This document shows positions 52,559 to 60,799 of a stretch of DNA of 64,000 nucleotides, piece after piece; positions within the stretch are counted from its first letter, which is position 1; the number at the start of each line of letters is the position of its first letter. Below the pieces are notes generated by a model. That model did not search any database, was not told the origin of the DNA, and worked only from the letters and a program-made list of their open reading frames with translations. The DNA is taken from positions 3,139,774 to 3,203,773 of the forward strand of contig NZ_KK073875.1 of NCBI RefSeq assembly GCF_000585395.1, written 5' to 3'. This stretch comes from Saccharibacillus sacchari DSM 19268 (GTDB taxonomy: Bacteria > Bacillota > Bacilli > Paenibacillales > Paenibacillaceae). Made by a program: the position numbers and the translations under genes.

Positions 52559-52570
52559 GAACATATGTTC
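52559..52570. promoter_or_regulatory. LexA/DinR-box-like operator
   Basis: GAACATATGTTC is a perfect 12-bp palindrome that matches the Gram-positive SOS-box core GAAC-N4-GTTC and the RNRY inner bases. It overlaps the likely -35 region of the minus-strand rpn promoter. The outer bases (G and T) do not match the extended consensus. Confidence 0.6.
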
Positions 52571-52615
52571 TTGTTCCGAGATCGAAAATATAGGTCATAA
52601 ACTTGTCGCTTAGCG

Positions 52616-52661
52616 CGGGTCTGCTTAATCTTTTTGCCCGGAGGGGTTAAAGATTAATTGG
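52616..52661. repeat. Inverted repeat between rpn and argC
   Basis: TTAATCTTT (52625-52633) and AAAGATTAA (52649-52657) form a perfect stem, with an outer GGTC/GACC pair. No T run follows. Purpose unknown. Confidence 0.6.
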
Positions 52662-52697
52662 ACCTATCACACAGAATGTGAACTTTTCCCGGAGAGG

Positions 52698-52739
52698 TTG
52701 TATTTATATGATGCCGAACGTATAATAATACATATTATT
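52698..52739 (+). promoter_or_regulatory. argC promoter with palindrome over the -10
   Basis: TTGTAT (52698-52703), 17-base spacer, TATAAT (52721-52726). A perfect palindrome AATAATA-CA-TATTATT (52724-52739) overlaps the -10 and the likely start site. ArgR/AhrC boxes are A/T-rich 18-bp palindromes, so this is a candidate operator; the match to the TGAAT core is poor. Confidence 0.65.
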
Positions 52740-52795
52740 TTGAAAACATGCACGGAATTATACGAAAAAAACGGTGCGGATGGAGGTTAGGAAGC

Positions 52796-53848
52796 ATGGA
52801 CAACGGTACAATCAAAGCAGCAATCGTCGGCGCGACCGGCTATGGAGGAGCAGAACTGATTCGCTTGCTACAAGCGCATCCTCAAGTGGAGGTTAGCTGC
52901 GTATTATCTTCATCGAATAGCGGTACGCCTTTAAGCGCAAGTTTCCCTCATTTGACGAACATTATCGAACTGGAACTCACGGCGATCGAACCTGCGGTGA
53001 TCAAAGAAAAGGCCGATGTCGTCTTCCTCGCCACCCCGGCCGGAGTCAGTTCCGAACTGACGCCGAAGCTGTTGGAACAGGGCTTGAAAATCATTGACCT
53101 ATCGGGCGATCTTCGTTTGAAAGACGGAGCCGTTTACGAGAAATGGTACAAGCGCGCTCCGGCGTCGCAGGACATTCTGGAAAAAGCCGTTTACGGACTC
53201 AGTGACGTGTACGGAGATTCGGTAGCCGGACAGTCGGTCATCTCGAATCCGGGCTGCTTCCCGACGGCGACGCTGCTGGGTTTGATCCCGGCGGTAAAGG
53301 AAGGCTGGATCGACCCGTCTACCCTGATCATCGATGCCAAGACCGGTGTGTCCGGCGCAGGACGCGGAGTCGGGCTCGGCACGCATTACAGCGAAATCAA
53401 CGAGAGCGTGAAAGCTTACAAAGTGAACGCACATCAGCATATTCCGGAGATCGAGCAGGTACTGAGCGAAACGGCAGGTAGCGAAGTTGTTGTTACGTTC
53501 ACTACTCACTTGATTCCGATGACGCGCGGTATTCTTAGTACGATGTACGCATCGGTAAACGGATCAAAAAGCACGCAGGATTTTATCGATTTGTACCGAA
53601 GCTTCTATAAAGACAGACCTTTCGTGCGTATCCGGGAAAACGGCACTCTGCCGGCGACCAAAGAAGTATCAGGCTCGAACTATTGCGATATCGGCTTTGC
53701 CGCGGATGAGCGGACCGGGCGCGTAACCATCGTGTCGGCAATCGACAACATGGTCAAAGGCGCAGCCGGACAAGCGATTCAGAACCTCAACTTGGCGATG
53801 GGCTGGGACGAGGCGACCGGTTTGAACTTTATTCCGATGTATCCTTGA
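52796..53848 (+). CDS. argC: N-acetyl-gamma-glutamyl-phosphate reductase
   Basis: Third step of arginine synthesis, NADPH-dependent. 350 residues; AAIVGATGYGGAELIRLL at the N-terminus, catalytic Cys in SNPGCFPTATLLGL near residue 155, GVSGAGRGVGLGTH and THLIPMTRGI. ATG 52796 with GGAGG 9 bases upstream; a longer frame to 52748 has no site. First gene of argCJBD-F-G-H, behind a promoter with a possible ArgR site. Confidence 0.95.
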   Translation: MDNGTIKAAIVGATGYGGAELIRLLQAHPQVEVSCVLSSSNSGTPLSASFPHLTNIIELELTAIEPAVIKEKADVVFLATPAGVSSELTPKLLEQGLKIIDLSGDLRLKDGAVYEKWYKRAPASQDILEKAVYGLSDVYGDSVAGQSVISNPGCFPTATLLGLIPAVKEGWIDPSTLIIDAKTGVSGAGRGVGLGTHYSEINESVKAYKVNAHQHIPEIEQVLSETAGSEVVVTFTTHLIPMTRGILSTMYASVNGSKSTQDFIDLYRSFYKDRPFVRIRENGTLPATKEVSGSNYCDIGFAADERTGRVTIVSAIDNMVKGAAGQAIQNLNLAMGWDEATGLNFIPMYP

Positions 53849-53893
53849 TTTTCGAAAATATAGCGATTATATAGCGAAAGGCGGAAGCGTCTC

Positions 53894-55123
53894 ATGGCAG
53901 TTCCTTCTTATACCGTCGTCGAAGGCGGTTCGATCATCACCCCGCGCGGATTCCGAGCGGCTGGTCTGCATTGCGGGCTGAAAAAAACGGAAAGAAACGA
54001 TATCGGCGCGATTGTATGCGAGGTGCCTGCGGCGGCTGCGGCGGTGTACACCACGAATATTTTCCAAGCGGCTCCGCTGCAAACGACACGCGAAAGCTTG
54101 GCGAATGGCGTACTGCGTGCCGTGATCGTCAACAGCGGGAACGCGAACGCGTGCACAGGCAAGCAAGGCGACGCCGACGCTTACGAAATGCGTGCGCTTG
54201 CGGCTGAAAGTTTCGGCGTCAGCGCGGATGACGTAGCGGTGGCTTCGACAGGCGTGATCGGCGAAAACCTGAAAATGGACCGGGTACGCGACGGCATTGC
54301 CCGACTTTCGGGAGTTTTGAGCAGCGACGCCGACGGCGGCGAGCAGTTCAGCCAATCGATCCTCACGACCGACCTGGTGAAAAAAGAACTGTGCGTCACC
54401 GTACAGATTGACGGAAAGCCGGTCGTGATTGCAGGCGCAGCCAAAGGCTCGGGCATGATTCATCCGAACATGGCGACGATGCTGGCCTTTATGACAACGG
54501 ATGCGAAGATCAGCAGCGAAGATTTACATCAGCTGCTTCGACGGACGACAGACGATACATTCAATATGATCACCGTCGACGGCGATACCAGCACCAACGA
54601 TATGCTGGTCGCAATGGCAAGCGGTTTGTCGGATCAGAAAACAGAGCTGAACGAACAGCATGCGGACTGGGCGGCGTTTGCGGAGGCATTTGCCGCGGTA
54701 TGCGAACATCTGGCCAAAGCTATTTCCCGCGACGGCGAAGGCGCAACGAAGCTGGTCGAAGTCACCGTCAACGGCGCGGAAAGCAAGGACTCGGCTCGCG
54801 CGATCGCGAAGACCGTTATCGGTTCGAGTTTGGTGAAAACGGCCGTGTACGGCGCGGACGCCAACTGGGGACGGATCATCGCGGCGGTCGGCCGTGCAGG
54901 CGTTCCGGTCAACCCGCATACCGTCGATATCAGACTCGGCGAGATCCTTGTGCTTGAGCACTCCCAACCCGTTAAATTCGACGAAGACATTGCTTTGGAA
55001 TATTTGAAAGGCGATGACGTGCTGATTACGGTCGAGCTGAACATGGGTCCTGAACAAGCAACCGCATGGGGCTGTGACCTGACCTATGACTATGTACGGA
55101 TCAACGCGGCATACCGGACTTAA
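53894..55123 (+). CDS. argJ: Bifunctional ornithine acetyltransferase/N-acetylglutamate synthase
   Basis: Recycles the acetyl group from N-acetylornithine to glutamate and can prime the pathway with acetyl-CoA; this explains why no argA or argE gene is needed here. 409 residues. The autocatalytic cleavage site is the Thr in GSGMIHPNMATMLAFM (around residue 190), which splits the chain into alpha and beta subunits. Reading frame also matches TTDTKISS-like and NTFNMITVDGDTSTNDM segments. 45 bases after argC. Confidence 0.95.
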   Translation: MAVPSYTVVEGGSIITPRGFRAAGLHCGLKKTERNDIGAIVCEVPAAAAAVYTTNIFQAAPLQTTRESLANGVLRAVIVNSGNANACTGKQGDADAYEMRALAAESFGVSADDVAVASTGVIGENLKMDRVRDGIARLSGVLSSDADGGEQFSQSILTTDLVKKELCVTVQIDGKPVVIAGAAKGSGMIHPNMATMLAFMTTDAKISSEDLHQLLRRTTDDTFNMITVDGDTSTNDMLVAMASGLSDQKTELNEQHADWAAFAEAFAAVCEHLAKAISRDGEGATKLVEVTVNGAESKDSARAIAKTVIGSSLVKTAVYGADANWGRIIAAVGRAGVPVNPHTVDIRLGEILVLEHSQPVKFDEDIALEYLKGDDVLITVELNMGPEQATAWGCDLTYDYVRINAAYRT

Positions 55124-55142
55124 CGAAGGAGGAAGAAACGAA

Positions 55143-55985
55143 ATGACTCAAGCAAATGCAAACGAAGTCGGCGGATCTTCCGCTTCGCAAGCCGGAAGCG
55201 CCAAAGCATCCTTCGTTATGAAATGCGGCGGAAGCACGTTGGCCGCGCTGCCGGAAGCCTTTTTCACCGATCTGGCCGAGCTGCAAAAAAGCGGCGTCAA
55301 GTCGGTCATCGTGCACGGCGGCGGCCCGGCGATCTCGGAAAACCTGGAGAAGCTAGGTATTCCGACAGAGTTCGTCAACGGACTGCGGCGCACTACCGAA
55401 GAAGTGCTCGACGTGGTCGAAATGGTACTGGCCGGCACGATCAACAAACTGATCGTTCGCCGTATCCAATCCGCAGGCGGCCAAGCGCTCGGTTTATCCG
55501 GTTCGGACGGTTCGCTGATCCAAGCCGAGCCTGTCCCGAACGCAGCCGAAGTCGGTCTCGTGGGCGACGTAACCTACGTTGAAGCAAGCATCGTCGACGG
55601 CATTCTCGATCTGGGCTATATGCCCGTTATCGCCCCTCTGGGCGTCGACGAGAGCGGACAACGCTACAACATCAACGCCGACACCGCAGCCGGAGCCGTG
55701 GCCTCCTTTATCGGAGCGTCCCGCATGATCGTCGTCACCGACGTTCCCGGCATTCTCAAAACCATCGACGGCGTCAAAATGGCTCTCCCTTCCGTCACCT
55801 TCGCGGAGATCGAAGACATGATCGCGAGCGGCGAAATCTACGGCGGCATGATCCCGAAAGTCCGCGCCGCCATGAAATGCATCCACGGCGAGGTCCAGGA
55901 AGTCGTCATCGTAGACGGCAGCGAACCCCGCGTCCTGCCCCGCCTTCTGTCCGGCGAACAGATCGGAACGGTCATTCGACGATGA
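55143..55985 (+). CDS. argB: Acetylglutamate kinase
   Basis: Phosphorylates N-acetylglutamate. 280 residues of the amino acid kinase fold; MKCGGSTLAALPEAFF, VIVHGGGPAISENLEKLGI, QALGLSGSDGSLI and TAAGAVASFIGA, then GGMIPKVRAAM. A Ser/Ala-rich leader of about 25 residues precedes the domain. ATG 55143 with GGAGGA 10 bases upstream; the frame also opens inside argJ. No N-terminal helix of the arginine-inhibited hexameric type is evident. Confidence 0.95.
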   Translation: MTQANANEVGGSSASQAGSAKASFVMKCGGSTLAALPEAFFTDLAELQKSGVKSVIVHGGGPAISENLEKLGIPTEFVNGLRRTTEEVLDVVEMVLAGTINKLIVRRIQSAGGQALGLSGSDGSLIQAEPVPNAAEVGLVGDVTYVEASIVDGILDLGYMPVIAPLGVDESGQRYNINADTAAGAVASFIGASRMIVVTDVPGILKTIDGVKMALPSVTFAEIEDMIASGEIYGGMIPKVRAAMKCIHGEVQEVVIVDGSEPRVLPRLLSGEQIGTVIRR

Positions 55986-56523
55986 GTTTCGGTAAACGGG
56001 CGGTTGAGACCGGGTTTTGAAAACGAAAGTTTAAAGACCCTTTGTCGCTGCCGCAAAACGTATTCCGACTTATCGTTCATCGGGTACAGGGTAATTGTCT
56101 GTTATCGTCAGCGTTTCTGTAATCCGGATACAGATTCAACGACGATACAATCCCGAATACCGTTCAATAATATAAATTTATCGAGCAGATTCGTTCTTTT
56201 CTTTTTATTACGTTTTGCCCGAAAAGAACTGCCGACAAGCTTTCAGCTTCATCCCTGTTTATCCCGACATCCATGATTTCACTTGAAGTCTTACCCAAGA
56301 GAGAATCGACATCCAAATTCGATTCTGTGTCTTATCCCTAAAAGCTTGCGAACGGCCAATCGTACCAAGCGGAGGGAAAAGTCCAGTGGAGAAGCGTCAG
56401 CGTTCGCCTTTGAACTCGGGGAATCACCTTTTAAATCCAATTCAAATTCCCCGAGTTCAACAAGCGATCGTAATCGGACTTTTCCCGGAGCCTCCCACCG
56501 ACTTCAGGAAGGAGCACCCCACT
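55986..56523. other. 538-base gap between argB and argD with a strong inverted repeat
   Basis: No convincing gene. TGAACTCGGGGAAT (56411-56424) and ATTCCCCGAGTTCA (56446-56459) are a perfect 14-bp inverted repeat with a 21-base loop, 65 bases before argD. No T run follows, so it is not a simple terminator. The rest is an A/T-rich sequence with no clear promoter. AAGGAG near 56508 serves argD. Confidence 0.6.
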
Positions 56524-57711
56524 ATGTCCACCGAAAGCGCATTGTTTCAAACGTATGCGAGAAATCCTTTAGCCCTCGTCAAAGGCGAAGGCAGCTGGCT
56601 CTGGGACGACCAGGGCAACAAATACCTCGACTTCATGAGCGGTCTCGCCGTCACCAACCTCGGCCACGCGCCGAAGAAAGTATCCGAGAAGCTCAAGGAA
56701 CAGATCGATACCCTGTGGCATACCTCCAACCTGTTCGTGATCCCGAAACAGGAAGAAGCCGCTAAAAAAGTCGCCGAAGTCGCGCAAGCCGACGCCGTGT
56801 TCTTTTGCAACAGCGGCGCGGAGTCGAACGAAGCCGCAATCAAGCTGGCTCGTCGCTATTTCCAAAAAGTGAAAGGCGAAGAGCGCTACGAGATCATCAC
56901 GCTCGGCAAATCGTTCCACGGGCGCACGCTGGCCACGCTGACCGCGACCGGACAGGACAAAGTCAAAGAAGGCTTCCTGCCGCTTCCTGCCGGATTCGTG
57001 ACCGTGCCTCCGCATGATATCAAAGCCATCGAAGACGCGATCAACGAACGCACTGCCGCGGTTATGATCGAAATGGTACAAGCCGAAGGCGGCGTGTATC
57101 CGTTGGAGCAAGAATATGCGCAGCAGATCGAACAGCTTTGCCGCGACAAAGGCATTCTGCTGATCGTCGACGAAGTGCAAACCGGAATGGGGCGCACGGG
57201 AGCATGGTTCGCGCATCATCGCTATGGCATCAAGCCGGATATTTTTACCGTCGCAAAAGGCATCGCTTCCGGCTTCCCGGCAGGCGCCATGATCGGACGC
57301 GAGTATCTCAAAGAAGCGTTTACGGCGGGTAGCCATGCCACGACATTCGGCGGTACGCCGCTGGCATCGTCCGCGATCATTGCCACCATCGAGACGATGC
57401 AGGAAGACAATCTTCCGGCCAGAGCCGCAGAGATCGGCGACAAGCTGATGAACCAACTGCGCGAGCGCCTAAACGGCAATCCGTTCGTGAAGGAAGTGCG
57501 CGGACTCGGTTTGCTGATCGGCATCGAATGCGCGGAACCGGTCGCCGATCTGGTCGCAGCCGGACAAAAGCGCGGTCTGCTGTTCGTATCGGCCGGCCCG
57601 AACGTGATCCGTTTGCTGCCGAACTTGTACGTGACCGAAGAGGAAGTTGCACAGGCGGTCGATATTGTCGCTTCGATTATTGAAGAAAAGGTACCGACAC
57701 CCAGCGCTTAA
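56524..57711 (+). CDS. argD: Acetylornithine aminotransferase
   Basis: PLP enzyme, fourth step of arginine synthesis; may also serve lysine. 395 residues. NSGAESNEAAIKLARRY, GKSFHGRTLATLTATGQ, LLIVDEVQTGMGRTGAWFAH, and the PLP lysine in FTVAKGIASGFPAGAMIG. ATG 56524 with AAGGAG about 10 bases upstream; the upstream in-frame extension to 56386 lacks similarity. Confidence 0.95.
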   Translation: MSTESALFQTYARNPLALVKGEGSWLWDDQGNKYLDFMSGLAVTNLGHAPKKVSEKLKEQIDTLWHTSNLFVIPKQEEAAKKVAEVAQADAVFFCNSGAESNEAAIKLARRYFQKVKGEERYEIITLGKSFHGRTLATLTATGQDKVKEGFLPLPAGFVTVPPHDIKAIEDAINERTAAVMIEMVQAEGGVYPLEQEYAQQIEQLCRDKGILLIVDEVQTGMGRTGAWFAHHRYGIKPDIFTVAKGIASGFPAGAMIGREYLKEAFTAGSHATTFGGTPLASSAIIATIETMQEDNLPARAAEIGDKLMNQLRERLNGNPFVKEVRGLGLLIGIECAEPVADLVAAGQKRGLLFVSAGPNVIRLLPNLYVTEEEVAQAVDIVASIIEEKVPTPSA

Positions 57712-57782
57712 AATAGAGCGAATGTGACTGTCTGAACAGTCAAGATTTCATAGTAGGGAAGAGTCGTCTCAGGCGGCGCTAG

Positions 57783-57833
57783 AGCGTTCGGCAAACCGGA
57801 CAGTGACTTCCGGCTCGCGAACGCTTCTTTTTT
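57783..57833 (+). terminator. Terminator/attenuator-like hairpin between argD and argF
   Basis: AGCGTTCG (57783-57790) and CGAACGCT (57818-57825) with an inner CCGGA/TCCGG pairing, then CTTTTTT. It stands 30 bases before the argF start. It either ends the argCJBD transcript or attenuates into argF. Confidence 0.75.
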
Positions 57834-57863
57834 GAAAATAACTGAATTCAAGGAGGCAACCTC

Positions 57864-58820
57864 ATGGACCTGACCCAACAAGCGCACGGCATCGCCCTCA
57901 AAGGACGCGATCTCGTCGAACTGACCGATTACACGACCGAAGAAATTCAATACCTGTTGGACCTGGCGATCGAACTTAAACGCAAACAGAAAGCGGGAGA
58001 AACGTTCCGTCCGCTGGAAGGCAAGACGCTTGGCATGATTTTCGAAAAGTCGTCGACGCGTACCCGCGTATCGTTCGAAGTCGGCATGTTCCAACTCGGC
58101 GGGCATGCCCTTTTCCTCAGCAAAAACGATATTCAACTCGGACGCGGCGAAGCCATTCCCGATACGGCAGGCGTGTTGTCGCGTTACCTGGACGGCATCA
58201 TGATCCGCACTTTCGGCCATGAAAACGTGACGGAGCTGGCAAAATACGCGGACATCCCGGTCATTAATGCCCTAAGCGATCTCGGTCATCCGTGTCAGGT
58301 GCTCGCCGATCTGCAAACGATCCAAGAACATAAAGGATCGCTGCGCGGCAAAAAGCTGGCATATATCGGTGACGGCAACAACATGGCGCACTCGCTGCTG
58401 CTCGGCGGCGCGAAGATGGGCATGGACGTGAGCATTGCGAGCCCGGAAGGCTACGAGTCGGATTCGGATATCGTGCGTCAGGCACAAGAAATCGCGAATC
58501 AAACCGGTTCGAAAATCGCCATCGTGCGCGACGCGCGCGAAGCGGTCGAAAACGCCGATGCCGTGTACACGGACGTCTGGGCGAGCATGGGCTTTGAAGA
58601 AGAACAGAAAGTTCGCGAGTTGGCGTTCAAAGACTATCAGGTTAATGAAGAGTTGGTACAGCACGCAAAGAGCGACTATCTGTTCCTGCACTGTCTCCCG
58701 GCACACCGCGGCGAAGAAGTGAGCGCAGGCGTGATCGACGGCAAAAACAGCGTGATCTTCGACGAAGCGGAAAACCGCCTGCACGCGCAAAAAGCGGTCA
58801 TGGCGACCCTGATGGCGTAA
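57864..58820 (+). CDS. argF: Ornithine carbamoyltransferase
   Basis: Makes citrulline from ornithine and carbamoyl phosphate. 318 residues; carbamoyl-phosphate motif KSSTRTRVSFEVGMFQLGG, HPCQVLADLQT, and HCLPAHRGEEVS for ornithine. AAGGAGG 6 bases before ATG. Confidence 0.95.
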   Translation: MDLTQQAHGIALKGRDLVELTDYTTEEIQYLLDLAIELKRKQKAGETFRPLEGKTLGMIFEKSSTRTRVSFEVGMFQLGGHALFLSKNDIQLGRGEAIPDTAGVLSRYLDGIMIRTFGHENVTELAKYADIPVINALSDLGHPCQVLADLQTIQEHKGSLRGKKLAYIGDGNNMAHSLLLGGAKMGMDVSIASPEGYESDSDIVRQAQEIANQTGSKIAIVRDAREAVENADAVYTDVWASMGFEEEQKVRELAFKDYQVNEELVQHAKSDYLFLHCLPAHRGEEVSAGVIDGKNSVIFDEAENRLHAQKAVMATLMA

Positions 58821-58840
58821 GTTTTTTTACCGGACAAAAA

Positions 58841-58880
58841 AAGAGCGGCGCTCCTGAGTAAGCAGGAGAACGCCGCTCTT
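58841..58880. terminator. Hairpin between argF and argG
   Basis: AAGAGCGGCG and CGCCGCTCTT flank an inner CTCCTG/CAGGAG stem (58841-58880). The T-rich side is on the minus strand (AAAAAAA upstream), so for plus-strand transcripts it looks more like an RNA barrier than a standard terminator. Confidence 0.6.
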
Positions 58881-58950
58881 GCGACGAAAAAAGAAAGACC
58901 ATCCTAACAAGATATGAACGGCAGCGTTCAGAGCGGAGGAATAAACAATC

Positions 58951-60183
58951 ATGGCAAAAGAAAAAATCGTACTCGCGTATTCCGGTGGATTGGATACCTC
59001 GATCATTTTGAAATGGCTCAAAGAAACCTATGACGCGGAAATTATCGCTTTTACGGCGGATATCGGTCAAAAAGAAGAACTGGACGGCTTGGAAGAGAAA
59101 GCACTGGCGACAGGCGCTTCGAAAGTCTACATCGACGACCTGCAAGCCGAATTCGCTTCGGACTTCATCTACCCGATGTTCCAATCCGGCGCTCTGTATG
59201 AAGGACAATACCTGCTCGGTACCAGCATCGCGCGTCCTCTGATCGCGAAACGCATGGTCGAAATCGCTCGCGCCGAAGGCGCTACGATGATCGCCCACGG
59301 CGCGACGGGCAAAGGCAACGACCAGGTTCGTTTCGAACTCGGCGTCGCGGCTCTCGCTCCGGATATCAAAGTTGTCGCTCCTTGGAGACTCGACACGTTC
59401 CGCGACACGTTCCCGGGCCGTGCCGAGATGATCGCTTACGCCGAAAAACACGGCATCCCGGTTACGGCATCCGCTGCTAAACCGTATTCCACCGACCGCA
59501 ACCTGCTGCATATCAGCTATGAAAGCGGCGTGCTGGAAGATCCTTGGTTCGATGCCAGCGCTCCGGAAAACAAAGAAATGTTCCTGCTCAGCGTAGATCC
59601 CGAAGACGCGCCGAACGAGCCGGAAATGCTGGAAATCGAATTCGAAAAAGGCAACGCGGTCGCACTGAACGGCGAAAAGCTGAGCCCGCTGCAAGTCATG
59701 GACAAACTGAACGAGCTCGGCGGCAAACACGGCATCGGCCGCGTGGACATGGTGGAAAACCGCTTTGTCGGCATGAAGAGCCGCGGCGTGTACGAGACTC
59801 CGGGCGGCACGATCCTGTTCACCGCTCACCGCAAAATGGAATCCCTGACCATGGACCGCGAAGTCATGAACCTGCGCGATTCCTTGCTCACCCGTTACAG
59901 CACGCTCGTGTACAACGGCTTCTGGTTCGCACCGGAGCGCCTTGCGCTGCAAGCTCTGGTGACGGAAAGCCAGAAAAACGTAAGCGGCACGGTTCGCGTG
60001 AAACTGTACAAAGGCAACGTGATCGGCGCCGGCGTCAAAAGCCCGGTCAGCCTGTACAACCCGGACATCGCGACGATGGAAGCCGACCCGAGCCAAGCTT
60101 ACGATCAGAATGATGCGACAGGGTTTATCAGCCTTAACGCGCTTCGTTTGAAAGTGGGGACGGGAGTCGAACAGAGTAAGTAG
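58951..60183 (+). CDS. argG: Argininosuccinate synthase
   Basis: Joins citrulline and aspartate using ATP. 410 residues; [19 protein letters not shown] (P-loop-like pyrophosphatase motif), [16 protein letters not shown], and [22 protein letters not shown] about 9 bases before ATG. Full length for the family. Confidence 0.96.
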   Translation: MAKEKIVLAYSGGLDTSIILKWLKETYDAEIIAFTADIGQKEELDGLEEKALATGASKVYIDDLQAEFASDFIYPMFQSGALYEGQYLLGTSIARPLIAKRMVEIARAEGATMIAHGATGKGNDQVRFELGVAALAPDIKVVAPWRLDTFRDTFPGRAEMIAYAEKHGIPVTASAAKPYSTDRNLLHISYESGVLEDPWFDASAPENKEMFLLSVDPEDAPNEPEMLEIEFEKGNAVALNGEKLSPLQVMDKLNELGGKHGIGRVDMVENRFVGMKSRGVYETPGGTILFTAHRKMESLTMDREVMNLRDSLLTRYSTLVYNGFWFAPERLALQALVTESQKNVSGTVRVKLYKGNVIGAGVKSPVSLYNPDIATMEADPSQAYDQNDATGFISLNALRLKVGTGVEQSK

Positions 60184-60799
60184 TCTTTTTTGGGGGAAAG
60201 AGTGGGTTCCGGGGGAGTTTCGTAGCTTATGCTTCCGAAGTGACTTTCTTCGAAAGTCTGTAGCTCCTTCACTGAAACTCACCCTCCACCCACGCTATTC
60301 CCTTTTTTATAGGGGAAGTAAGGGCGTCCGGCTTGCGCGAGAAGACGGACAAGCTCTTGACCTTGCGCAGCCAAAAGTCAGGGTTCCTCGAACGGGAACC
60401 TGGCCGGACAGGGCAAGCTTAGCTGCCCGCTTCCAGCCCCGGGTCTTCCGGTCGAACAGGGCCACGCGGAGCGGCCCGCCTTCGACCCCGCCCTTGGCCG
60501 GATAAGCTGCGCAGCTTATCCGCCTCCGGCCCGGATCTAAGTCCCACCCGAGCGTCGCACAAGGCAGCAATCCGCTGCCCGCAACCCGCTCCCGTACCAC
60601 CGTCAGCCGCGGCCCGCCGAAGGCAGGGCAAGCGCGGCGGCGCGTATCGCTAGCACCACCACTACACTAAAGCAAACCTCCCGCCCAAAGCCGACCGCAA
60701 TCTCTGCCCTTTACAGGTGTCCAGAGGGCAGTCGCCCTTTGGGGCCCTCCCTTGGGGAGGGTTTGGGAGGGGACGCCACGAGGGGGAAGAGGAACGTTT
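60184..60799. other. 617-base GC-rich gap between argG and argH with palindromes
   Basis: No gene; reading frames on either strand are unrelated to known families. It holds (a) a nested hairpin at 60202-60293 (GTGGGT/ACCCAC, GAGTTTC/GAAACTC, inner GACTTTC/GAAAGTC) followed by TTTTTT at 60302, probably the argG terminator; (b) a 24-bp perfect palindrome at 60499-60522 (half-site CGGATAAGCTGC); (c) at 60725-60772 AGGGC/GCCCT and CCCTCCC/GGGAGGG stems. Such runs of inverted repeats are typical of dispersed intergenic repeats. Confidence 0.7.
60202..60307 (+). terminator. Long nested hairpin after argG
   Basis: Three nested stems as described for the gap entry, ending about nine bases before a T6 run. 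A terminator is the simplest reading. Confidence 0.6.

Noticed and set aside
56004-56276. 90-codon plus frame between argB and argD
   Set aside because: No ribosome site, composition unlike neighbouring genes, and no recognisable motif.
60299-60312. Possible promoter near CCCTTTTTTATAGGGG
   Set aside because: No -35 at the right distance; the T run is better explained as the end of the argG terminator.
60307-60631. Minus-strand open frames in the argG-argH gap
   Set aside because: They run through palindromes and GC-rich repeats, without a ribosome site or family resemblance.
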